64,000 bases of DNA from Rhynchopus euleeides (taxonomy: Eukaryota; Euglenozoa; Diplonemea; Diplonemida; Diplonemidae), in assembly GCA_963210315.1 (NCBI GenBank), contig OY723274.1:930001-994000 (forward strand), written 5' to 3'. The notes beneath the pieces are model-generated. The model was not told the DNA's origin. It did no database searches and saw nothing but the letters and a program-made list of their open reading frames with translations. The first letter of the stretch is position 1. Every line of letters begins with the position of its first letter. Shown here one piece after another: positions 10,401 to 18,957 of the stretch. The position numbers were made by a program, and so were the translations under genes.

Positions 10401-11900
10401 TGGAAGTTTACAAGACGTATTTTGAAATTTGAAGGGGGGTGAACGGGGTTTCGCAGAAAAAAACGGCACGCAAACACAGACACGTGAGTACTTGCACAGC
10501 AGCGGAGAACAGCGCAGAGCCACCCCCCGTGCTCTTGATGCGATCTCCGCAGACACCACATCCCCAGGCAGCGCATTTATTGGGCAACAACCAACAAACC
10601 CCCTGCAGCAAGGCTGCAGGATTTGGTTGCTTGCTTGCCCCAGGCTTTGGCGCACAACACAACATCCCTATATTTTCTTGCAGAAGATGGAGGGTGGGAG
10701 GGGGGGGGGGGGGGAACCACCGTGACTATACTTTAGCCCCAGGGTTGAGAAGAAAGCATGCTGAGTATGGAGAGAGAGAGAGAACGGGATATACACAACA
10801 GCCGGCACACCCGTGACACGGCATGTGACTGGCTTGTCGGGACTGGGTTTGCATGCGTGAGAACTTTCTGTGCAATATAAGCTGCAGTCCCGAGGAGGAA
10901 TGATTGGGTGAGAGGATGGGGGGGGTGGGGGGTGGGTAACTTTTGATTTGTGGCGTTGGCTGTTTGCTGCCTGTGAGGGGAGGGGGGTGGTGGTTACACA
11001 ATCACTACCAACGCCATTCTTTGCGGAGAACCCAGGAGCCTGGTTGGCGCAAAGAAAGGTGTAAAGTTCCTGTTGTTATGTATACAATGTACCCTAGAAC
11101 GAGTGATATGAATCGGCCTGTGCCACGACAAAATGCTAGGGGAGAGTTTCTTTAACTTCGGATCCGTCCCGCCCCCTCCCCCACCTTCGTTGTGCACGAG
11201 CCAGGTGTGGCTCTATTTTGGGGGTATTTTGGCCAATTTTCGAAATCCTATTTTGGGTTTTTTGCACTTTTTTTGGGTGCTTTTTTGCACGATTTCTGTG
11301 CCTCAGACACAGATTTTGGTGTGATTTTTGCGCTATTTTGATTCACTCGGCCTGACCGATGCATACGATTCGAAAAAATGGCGAAAAAATCGCTATCAAC
11401 AACGGTGAACGAATGGAGGTAGATGGGGAAGTGGGAGGACACAGCACGCCCTCTCACTGATCGCCATCTGTACACTACCTCTCTGTTCAAGGCGGTCAGT
11501 GTCACTTGATGGCGCTGCACACAAATCACTGCTACATCCCAGGGCGCCTTCCCTTGTGAGAATAGCGGAACTTCTGCGGTTGCAGTTTGGTGGTTGAGGC
11601 CGGCGGTGATATCACTTTGGTGACTGTGCTTCCTTCCCCCTGAGCTCGATCAGATCCAGGTCGACCTGGTGCTGCGTGGCTCCTGGTGTGCCATCTCTTG
11701 CATGCCACGGATGCCCACCAAGTCGAACCCGAAACATGACGACCCTTTCGAGATGTCATGGCCGCAAGCCCGCAAACCCGATCGCATTCGCAAGGTGGTT
11801 CGTCTCTTAGAGATCAGTGCTCGGGCCCAGCCTTCCGCGAGGGTGCTGGAACCGACATGCCGCAGCCCCGTACGCGCAAGGACTTGGCTCCAAGACCAGG
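7442..11900. other. Long gene-free interval with simple and dispersed repeats
   Basis: No ORF here has convincing composition. It holds a C run at about 7568-7584, G runs, CA and GT tracts (7656-7680, 9722-9740), and members of dispersed repeat families shared with 26-28 kb and 39.6 kb (8096-8131, 9176-9213, 9232-9268, 9363-9450). Positions 11210-11400 are an AT-rich TTTTGGG/TTTTTGCAC-type stretch. Confidence 0.55.
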
Positions 11901-11906
11901 CACATG

Positions 11907-12129
11907 CCACAGGGGGGTGTGGGGGGCGGAGCCCCCCAGCCGCCGGAGGCCACGGTAGCGAACGTCTGTTGGCCTGGCTCCATAGTCGCATACGCTCAAG
12001 TACAACACAACTGACAGATAGCACATGTCGCATGGGGGGACGATAAATTGTCGCGCAAAGACACGCCACAGGGGGGTCTGGGGGGCGGAGCCCCCCAGCC
12101 GCCGGAGGCCACGGTAGTGAACATCTGTT
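11907..12129 (+). repeat. Two GC-hairpin units (copies 3 and 4)
   Basis: Hairpin units at 11907-11970 and 12067-12129 match the consensus; the first has GTGTGG for GTCTGG and AGCGAACG for AGTGAACA. They are about 97 bp apart and lack the spacer seen in the composite blocks. Confidence 0.8.
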
Positions 12130-12189
12130 GGTTTGAGCTCGAGAGCAAGCCTCTCACACCACCGCCCTCCGACCCCCCTCTCCACCCCC

Positions 12190-12480
12190 CAGGTGCAACA
12201 TTTTTTTGCACCCGGAAAATGTGTTCTTTTGACTGTTTGAGCACATCCAAGACCGGGAACATAGAAGAATTCTGCTGAAAACCCAAAGGAAAATGGTGCA
12301 AAAAAGTAGTGACCACCACCCCCATCCCCACCTCCGGGTGCAAAAATATTTTTGGCCACGGAAAATGTGTTCTTTTGAATGTTTGAGCACATCCAAGACC
12401 GGGAACATAAAAATTTTCTGCCAATACCAAGTAGGGTCACAATAAAATCCAAAGGAAAAAAGTGCAAAAAAATAGTGCAA
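12190..12480 (+). repeat. Two-copy tandem repeat, unit about 150 bp
   Basis: Positions about 12195-12310 and 12340-12475 share GGAAAATGTGTTCTTTTGA, a TGTTTGAGCACATCCAAGAC segment and CCGGGAACATA, followed by similar AAAGGAAAA and GTGCAAAAAA tails. No coding potential. Confidence 0.75.
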
Positions 12481-12756
12481 AAAAATATTTTTCCCCCAAA
12501 TTCCTATTTTCATTCCGTGAAATAGATACACGCCTGGCACGAGCCTGTACTTTTTTTTGAACGATTTTGGCCGTGCTCGGAGCAGCTCTAGCGCCCCCGT
12601 TGAGAGGGGCCGCTCGTTTGAGAGAGAAAGCACTGAGTCCCTGTGCCTGCTTCAAGGTTCAAGGCAGGCCTGTCGCTAACTTTTCGATTTTGGAGATTTG
12701 GTGGGTTGACGCTCCTGTTTTGGGGGGGGATCAGGGGGGAAAACACTAGGGGTCAA

Positions 12757-12790
12757 TTTTTCTCGCGCGCGCTTCGCGCGCGCTCGTGTT
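12757..12790. repeat. Strong GC hairpin (CGCGCGCGC stem, TTC loop)
   Basis: A perfect GCGCGCGC stem with a TTC loop between T-rich flanks. A similar hairpin lies at 24012-24039, and both precede a GC-hairpin unit by about 150-220 bp. Confidence 0.7.
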
Positions 12791-12878
12791 GTTGCCAAAT
12801 TTTCCCATCGGTGGACCACTAGGTGGGCACGGTGTGAGGCGCTGGGTTCCTTCCGTGGTTCCTCTCCCGCTCGCGCCG

Positions 12879-13535
12879 TCGGGTGCCGGAGGAAACCAAA
12901 AAATGGCTTTCGGGACCATGATTTCGACGCTGCCCCCTGATATGTCACGGCCGTCAAAGCGCAAGGACTTGGTTACTAGACGGGCACGCGAGATGGGGGG
13001 TCTGGGGGGCAGAGCCCCCCAGCCGCCGGAGGCCACGGTAGTGAGCATCTGTTCATTGTGGGCGTACAGATTCTGTGTGAGTTGGCTGCGTCCTCCTGAG
13101 GCTACTGGAGTGGGTGGATTCCCTGACCCGGTGGGAATCGAATGACTTGAGTACGAGACATACGCCACAGGGGGGTCTGGGGGGCGGAGCCCCCCAGCCG
13201 CCGGAGGCCACGGTAGTGAGCATCTGTTCCTGCAAAACCATACTCTCTTCGACGTCGACCCAGTGAAAGTGGGTTGACGCTTGGTCGACGCTTGGTGAGC
13301 GTCGACCCAGTGTAACCGGGCCAACGCTAGGTTAGCGTCGACCCAGTGTAATAAATGGGTTGACGCTTGGTCCAGGCTTGAATGGCAACCCAGTTCCACT
13401 AGGTCGACGCTCCAAGCCTCGACCAAGCGTCAACCCAGTCCACTGGGTCGACGCTGGGTCGACGCTTTTTTATGGGGGGGGGAAACCCAAAATCACTGGG
13501 TCGACGGTCGACGCTTAGCGACATGCCTGGGTTCA
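12879..13535 (+). repeat. Composite repeat block, copy 2 (hairpin units plus GTCGACGCT array)
   Basis: Positions 12879-13250 match 1-381. Positions 13250-13470 then hold a palindromic array built from GTCGACCCAGTG and GTCGACGCT (both orientations), where copy 1 has TGGAATGATG motifs. The shared GGGGAAACCCAAAAT box is at about 13479-13493, followed by the copy-specific motif again and the shared TAGCGAC..GCCTGGGT box at about 13516-13532. Confidence 0.85.
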
Positions 13536-13568
13536 AGGGGAAGGGGGGGGGGGGGGAAGATATGCCAT

Positions 13569-13742
13569 CACGGTGGACTCCCACCCCCTGGAGCGGGGGT
13601 CTGGGCGACCCCCGCTAGCGGGAGTCTGCCCTGCTATTTTTGGTGCCCAGACGACCCCCGCTCGCGGGGGTCGGACCTCGCCAGACCCCCGATATTCCGA
13701 TATCCCAAAAAGGTGCACCCTGACGTGTGGGAGTCCACCGTG
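13569..13742. mobile_element. Short MITE of the CACGGTGGACTCC family
   Basis: 174 bp bounded by CACGGTGGACTCCCAC and its complement, about 17-18 bp inverted repeats. The interior contains imperfect palindromes of ACCCCCGCTAGCGGGAGT type. Too short to code for protein; probably mobilised by the transposase of a larger relative such as the element at 2049-4397. Confidence 0.8.
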
Positions 13743-13744
13743 CA

Positions 13745-14739
13745 GCATGACTCAAGCAGGGGTGGGGTGGGGTGGGTCTGAGTGAGGTGTGGTGGTGGGG
13801 AGGAGAACAAACACAATACAAACTGAACAGATGTACAACCGGAATAAGTACACACCCACTGTTTTTTGGGAGGGGGGGGGGTGGGGGCGAGGAGGTGAAG
13901 AGGTGAAGGGAGGAGAGGTTGAGAACGGTAAGGTGCGGGGAGCGAGAGAGAGAGAGAGGGGGGGGGTGGGTGGTTGAGGCAACCTGTTCCCTTCCCATTA
14001 CCTTGGCAAATGCTTCGAATTACCAAAGGAAAGAAGGGTTCTTTTTGGACACATATCATATCAAACGGTCCAATCCCCCCCCCCTCCTTCCCCCTCCGCT
14101 CCGGAGGCGTTGCCATGGTGCAGCCCGTGTGGCGGCAGAGGCTGATTGCTTGTTGTGTTCAGGATAATTTTGTACCCCCCCACCCCGTCCATCGATTTAC
14201 CCCAGCTGCCCATCAATCCCGTCATTGTTATTTGCTGGTTGTTTGGATCAGCCCGCCCTCCCACACTGACGCCCCCACCCCACCCCCCACCCCACACACA
14301 GAAATCTGTTTCGCCGCAGCAGAGCAGAACGTGACAGAGGAGGGGGAAATCCCCCTGCTCTTGATGGGATCTCTCACGGCCTCTGCTGTTACCCCGACAC
14401 CGACCCCCCAGCTACACGCGAAACCCTTTTAGACGAACAGCTAGCTTTTCACACTAAAAAAAGGCTCGTTGCAGCGTTCGGTACCCTGCGAAGGTTCGGT
14501 ACCACACATGCACGCAAATCCATACGTACTCGCAGGTGGCAGTCACATTTCGTACACACAAAGAAGGCAGCCCTCCCTCCTCCCTCCCCAAGTCATTTTT
14601 TTGTTGGAGCACGCAGACACAACACACTGAGAGCCGGTACCCTGCCCTTTCTCTGACATGACCCTCCACAGCCACCTGTGGTGTACACTCTTCCGACATC
14701 GAACCCCACCCCCAGCAGACCAACCCATCCACAAGGAGC
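13745..14739. other. Gene-free interval
   Basis: Low-complexity GGT/GA and CCCCAC tracts (13750-13990, 14065-14290). No supported gene; this is the 3' flank of the minus-strand gene ending at 14740. Confidence 0.5.
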
Positions 14740-15648
14740 TCAGAAAAGCCTTCGCGCCCTGCATGCGACAGGGGTTGTTTGGCGCCGTTTGGAGGCGCTG
14801 GAAGAAGTCGGGCTCGGCAAGGACTGCCTGCTGGACACCCTGGAGGGCGACAGGAGAGAGGACGCGGTGAACGATCCGCTGTCCCCGCCACGCCTGCTGG
14901 GCGGCGTGCCCTCGACACGGCTGTTCTTCCGGCGCACCAGGTGCAGCGCAGCGCCCATCTTCGGGCGGGACAGCCTGGTCGCATCGTTCGACACACTCCC
15001 ATCGCGCGACCTGCCGCAGCTCCACGTCGACGTGCGGGGCAGAGAGAAATCAGCAGACACGGGGGAACAGACACTCCGCCGCGCCGGTGATGCCGAAGGC
15101 GGGGTTGCGGGTGTGCTCTGCAGCGCCGTCACCACCGTCGTGTTGTTGGGGGTCGACGGGGGCGACGCAGGCACCGCATCGAGAGGCGTCGAGACACACT
15201 CGCTCTCGGGGCTGCCCAGCTCCTCCTCCGCCAGAAGCGGCGCATTCGAGGCTGACTGCATCAGGCGGGAGGCGGGCGTCACGCCCGACTTCCCCATCGG
15301 CTGCTCGAAGTCCTTTCCGGCGTACCTCTCGCAAGGCACGCTGAGGAGCTCGCCGCAGCGAAGCGGGGAACGCGGTGCCGCTGCGTGTGACATCGGAGGC
15401 GTCGTCGCCCCTGCGGAGCCCAGAGGCAGCACGAAACCCTCCGGCCCGCACGGCGCCCCATCCGGCTGCTCCAACGCGCTGATCTCAGGCGTGTCGAAGC
15501 CATGCGCGCATGCCACCCACCCGCTGTCCCGCAGGCGGACGAACGACTCCCCCCCGGTCTCCTCCGTCACCATGATCACCGGCAGGTCCAGCTCCCCATC
15601 GTCCCCCTCGCTGTCCCACGGCGACGCCTCCTCTCGGCTGAGCTGCAT
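14740..15648 (-). CDS. Hypothetical Ser/Pro-rich protein
   Basis: 302 residues from the ATG at 15648 (MQLSREEASPWDSEGDDG). The N-terminal part is acidic, the centre is rich in Ser, Pro, Thr and Ala (SPPSTPNNTTVV, STPATPPSASPARR), and the C-terminal third is basic and Ser-rich (SLLSPSRVSSRQS, ASKRRQ). No domain, signal peptide or membrane segment was recognised; composition suggests a largely disordered protein with many potential phosphorylation sites. The same frame is open upstream of 15648, but that part is Pro/His low-complexity sequence. The plus-strand frame over the same DNA is judged a shadow. No function is proposed. Confidence 0.55.
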   Translation of the reverse strand: MQLSREEASPWDSEGDDGELDLPVIMVTEETGGESFVRLRDSGWVACAHGFDTPEISALEQPDGAPCGPEGFVLPLGSAGATTPPMSHAAAPRSPLRCGELLSVPCERYAGKDFEQPMGKSGVTPASRLMQSASNAPLLAEEELGSPESECVSTPLDAVPASPPSTPNNTTVVTALQSTPATPPSASPARRSVCSPVSADFSLPRTSTWSCGRSRDGSVSNDATRLSRPKMGAALHLVRRKNSRVEGTPPSRRGGDSGSFTASSLLSPSRVSSRQSLPSPTSSSASKRRQTTPVACRARRLF

Positions 15649-15649
15649 T

Positions 15650-16263
15650 CTCGCAGCAGCAAACAGCGGGGGGGGAGGGGAGAGAAAGGGGATGGGGCTG
15701 GTCAGAGGAGTGTCAGATGTCTGTCTTTTTTGTGTTTTTTGGCTGGATGCCGCAATGGGGGAGGGGGGGGGGTTTTTTTTGTGTAGAAAAAGCGACGTGT
15801 GTCCTGGGTGTGGTGGAGGGTGTGCATGGTGGTGCGGGAGGGGTGTGTGGATTTCCGCCCAGCAAGGCAGAGCGCGCTCTCTCCTATCCCCGCAAGTGTT
15901 GGGTAATATTTGTCTCACAAAACATCTGGTTAACGCCCTTCATGCCATTTCCCCACAGCATCTAATTTCGGCACCTCCTCTATTTGGCGACATGCCCCAA
16001 ACCCACACCCTCATCACGATGCGCTGTACCCCGTGGGGGAGAGTAACACTTCTTCCACCTCCCCCCATAGAGGTTTAGATCCTGACAGTTTACAAAAAAA
16101 AACCCGCCACAAACAAGGAGGATATCCCCCCCCCCCCCCCCAAGACACCCCCTCCCCCCTCCCCCGGCGGTGGGAGCGGCAGGTGGGTTTTTTGAGCCCC
16201 GATTGGAGCAACAGCAACCCTCTCCCGCTCCCCCACACCCCCTTCAGGCGGCCCCACCTCGGC
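15650..16263. other. Intergenic spacer between two minus-strand hypothetical genes
   Basis: Holds G-rich and T-rich tracts near 15668-15785 and a C run at 16125-16142. It presumably includes the 5' region of the gene starting at 15648 and the 3' region of the gene ending at 16264. Confidence 0.45.
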
Positions 16264-17652
16264 TTACGAGAGATCGACACGGTTGGACACGGCATGCCTC
16301 TCCCACTCCCGCAGCGCTGCGGCAGCCGCCTCCGGAGGCTGCAAGGCGGCAAGCGGTGCGACCTGCCAATGCATCCCCGGGTCCAGCCTCCCCAGCGTGC
16401 GAAGAAACCTCTGCGCGTCATGCAGGTTCCCCCCCGCGGCAGCCCCCGCGAGAAACCCCGCCACCAGCCCAGGGGTATGCCCCCGCCTGTCCACCGCACG
16501 CCGCGCCCTCTCCAGCCCCGCCCCTCCTCCTGGACCCTGCTGGCGGCGCTGCTCCCCCACCCCCACCTCCACCACCACAACGCCATCACCTTCTCCATCT
16601 TCTGCCTCCTCCTCCTCCTCCTCACCACCACCAGCAGCAAGGGGCATCTGCACCACCCGCGGGATGTATCTCAGGCCAATAGCCCTCTGCTGCCCAGGGA
16701 TCGGATCGGCGCCGGATGCGCGCTGTGCAGCCTCCCACAGGGAGGAGGCAGCCCGCCGTATGCTGCCCTGCGTTTGGGGGTCGGGGCTGGGTGGCAGGTC
16801 CATGCCGTGCTTCTGCGCCCCGCCGGCCTGCAGGATGAGGGTTCCGGGGGACTCCCCCATCGCATGCGCTTTGAGGAGGAGCTGGGCGCTGAGGGCGGAG
16901 AGGTGACGCTCTGCCTCGGTGCCACGCATGCGTCGGGGGAGCCCGGTTCGGATGGCGCCACGGAGGCTGGCGGTTGCGCTGTCGAAGAAGCAGAATGCGG
17001 CGCTGCCTGGAGGGAGGAGAAGCAGGCGCTGCCGCAGCTGCGCCGCCTCCCCCAGGCAGAGGGCATGCGCAGACCCAACAGGGTCCGGCAGTGCGGCGGC
17101 GCGGGGTACCCCCAGCAGGGAAAGGGCGCGAGCTGCCGCTGCTGCGTCAGGGAGGGTGGAGACGAGGGATACACCATCCTGCGGCTGTGGCTGCGGCAGG
17201 TTGTCGCCGGCGAAGCCAGCCTTGTGGAGGATCAGCTGCTGGAGGCGATGTCTCGCGCCATGGGGTGGGATGGACTCCGCAGCAAGCGCGGCGAGGGCGG
17301 GGGTGTGCCCCGAGCCCCACCGGGTGCGGATCCGGGGTGTCCCGCCGGCCTGGCGTAGGCCGGATAGGGCGCCCGCCACGGAGGCTACGGCGCATGCCCC
17401 GCCAGGTGTGGCGCAGGCAAAGCTCTCGGGGGAGCAGACGCGGATGCGGTGTGGGGAGGTGCCGAGGAGGTTGAGGTGCCCCGCTGTGGCGGTGAGGAGG
17501 CGGCGCATCGCGGCCTCGGAGACTCGGGTGGGGTGTGTGTGTGACACGGTGGTGGAGGCGGCGGCGGCGGCTGCGCCGCGGGATAGGGAGACGGTCACAT
17601 GGAGGTACAGCGGGGCCTCGGCTTCGACACCGCTGCCCTCAGGTGCGAGCAT
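16264..17652 (-). CDS. Hypothetical Ala-rich protein
   Basis: 462 residues from the ATG at 17652 (MLAPEGSGVEAEAPLYLHV). The frame is open further upstream, but that part is Pro-rich and starts without an ATG. Residues about 10-330 read like a folded Ala/Leu-rich domain (LRRALTAT-like helices, FCFFDSATASLRGAI, LSALSAQLLLKAHAMG). Residues about 370-390 are an acidic Glu run, followed by VVVVEVGVG and a Gly/Arg-rich part. The C terminus (PPEAAAAALREWERHA) is helical. No family was recognised. The antisense frame on the plus strand is long but has Pro/Arg composition typical of a shadow. Nothing in the neighbourhood suggests a role. Confidence 0.55.
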   Translation of the reverse strand: MLAPEGSGVEAEAPLYLHVTVSLSRGAAAAAASTTVSHTHPTRVSEAAMRRLLTATAGHLNLLGTSPHRIRVCSPESFACATPGGACAVASVAGALSGLRQAGGTPRIRTRWGSGHTPALAALAAESIPPHGARHRLQQLILHKAGFAGDNLPQPQPQDGVSLVSTLPDAAAAARALSLLGVPRAAALPDPVGSAHALCLGEAAQLRQRLLLLPPGSAAFCFFDSATASLRGAIRTGLPRRMRGTEAERHLSALSAQLLLKAHAMGESPGTLILQAGGAQKHGMDLPPSPDPQTQGSIRRAASSLWEAAQRASGADPIPGQQRAIGLRYIPRVVQMPLAAGGGEEEEEEAEDGEGDGVVVVEVGVGEQRRQQGPGGGAGLERARRAVDRRGHTPGLVAGFLAGAAAGGNLHDAQRFLRTLGRLDPGMHWQVAPLAALQPPEAAAAALREWERHAVSNRVDLS

Positions 17653-17789
17653 GGCTCGCCCATTCCCACCGCTGCCTCCGCACACACTCACGCGGGGTGT
17701 GGGTTGACTGGGGGGGCGCGAAGGGGGGGCGGAGGGCGCAGGGGGGTGGGGTGGTGGGGTCGGGGTAGGGGGTGTGCAGGACACAAAAA

Positions 17790-18957
17790 GGTGTGGCGTA
17801 ACCCAACTCCCAAACCGCCCCGTCTTGGAATAACTGCAGCTTGTGGCGTTGCACAGAGCGAACCCCGGGGGCGTTGTGGGGGGGGTCGGGGGTGTGGGGG
17901 TCGGTCAGCAGCTCACAACTCGGTGCCCGTGGCGGTCTGTACTCTGCGCACAACAGTGGGGTGTCGTCCTGTGCGGGGTTGAGGCACTCAAAGCCTGGCC
18001 CACACTACGCCTATGAAATAAACCACAGGTGAAACCAGGTCACCACGGCTTGTGGCTGTAATGCAAGCCAGAGGAGGGGGGGTGGGTGGGGGGCGGCGTA
18101 TGCTGGGGTATCGTGCAGCACGCCGCCAGCCAATATGAACCCAATGATGGTTGCTTTGTGCTTCGATATCGATGTCCACCAGCCGAGCTGGCCCCTCCCC
18201 TCCCCTCTCCCCCCTCCGCGCCCATGTGATGAAGAATACCCCTGGGCCAGTGCATCGCACAACGAAGAGAAGAGTTTTGATGAACCACCATTGTCGGCGG
18301 TGGAGCGTGTGTACTGTTGGAGTATGGCAATGTAGCAAGGGAGGGCGGGCGCAGGGTGTCGGTAAAGACAATGAGATACAGGCAGAGAGAGCCTTCAGAG
18401 ACAGGCCAAACAGACCGGCTATGCGAGAGGGAGCGACACACGCAGCATCGGCATCAGGAACCATGATAATGACTCGGGAAGACGCAGAGGCGATGCGTCC
18501 TGAGTGATGCTGACATGCGTGCATGTCGTGCCCCCCGTTCACTGGAGCACACCAACCTGCACAGCACCTTGAAAAAGGAGATGTGGCACGGTCTTGGTGC
18601 AAAAGGATTGTCCAGTTGTTCTTCGCATGCGAAGAACAACAACCCAGAAATGTGTATTTTTTGTGGCTTCTTTGCAAACAACGCAGGGAACTGTGGTGGA
18701 GAACCATGCAGGGTGCGCACCACACCCACAGCAGGCATGGGTGTTCACTACCGACGAAAGGCCTCGTGTGAGCCGCGAACTTCATATATTCTGACCGGAC
18801 CGTACCTTCTTCGAAATGGGCAAAACAACTGACAGAAGAGAGGGGCACTCACGCTGCGACAAAACGTTGAACAGCTGTCAACCGACAAGACACCTACGGC
18901 GCGGCGGGTTGGCCTTCCCTGAGTGCAGAATGCCACAGCACATTGCTGTTGGCGGCC
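17790..18957. other. Gene-free interval
   Basis: G/GT-rich tract at 17680-17900, no supported gene. A 26-bp perfect palindrome sits at 18615-18640. Confidence 0.5.
18615..18640. repeat. Perfect 26-bp palindrome centred on GCATGC
   Basis: GTTGTTCTTCGCA is followed directly by its exact complement, with no loop. It is in non-coding DNA, between genes, and has no visible partner elsewhere in the window. Confidence 0.85.

Noticed and set aside
235..13150. tRNA or SINE box B in the spacer GGGAATCGA.TGAC of the composite repeat
   Set aside because: The match to a pol III box B is weak and no box A or cloverleaf could be drawn.
14678..16078. Plus-strand 466-residue frame
   Set aside because: It is antisense to the minus-strand gene at 14740-15648, mixes intergenic and coding sequence, and has no recognisable domain; GC-rich codons keep several frames open.
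16033..17358. Plus-strand 441-residue frame
   Set aside because: Pro/Arg/His-rich composition typical of a shadow; the minus-strand frame reads as a more protein-like Ala/Leu-rich sequence.
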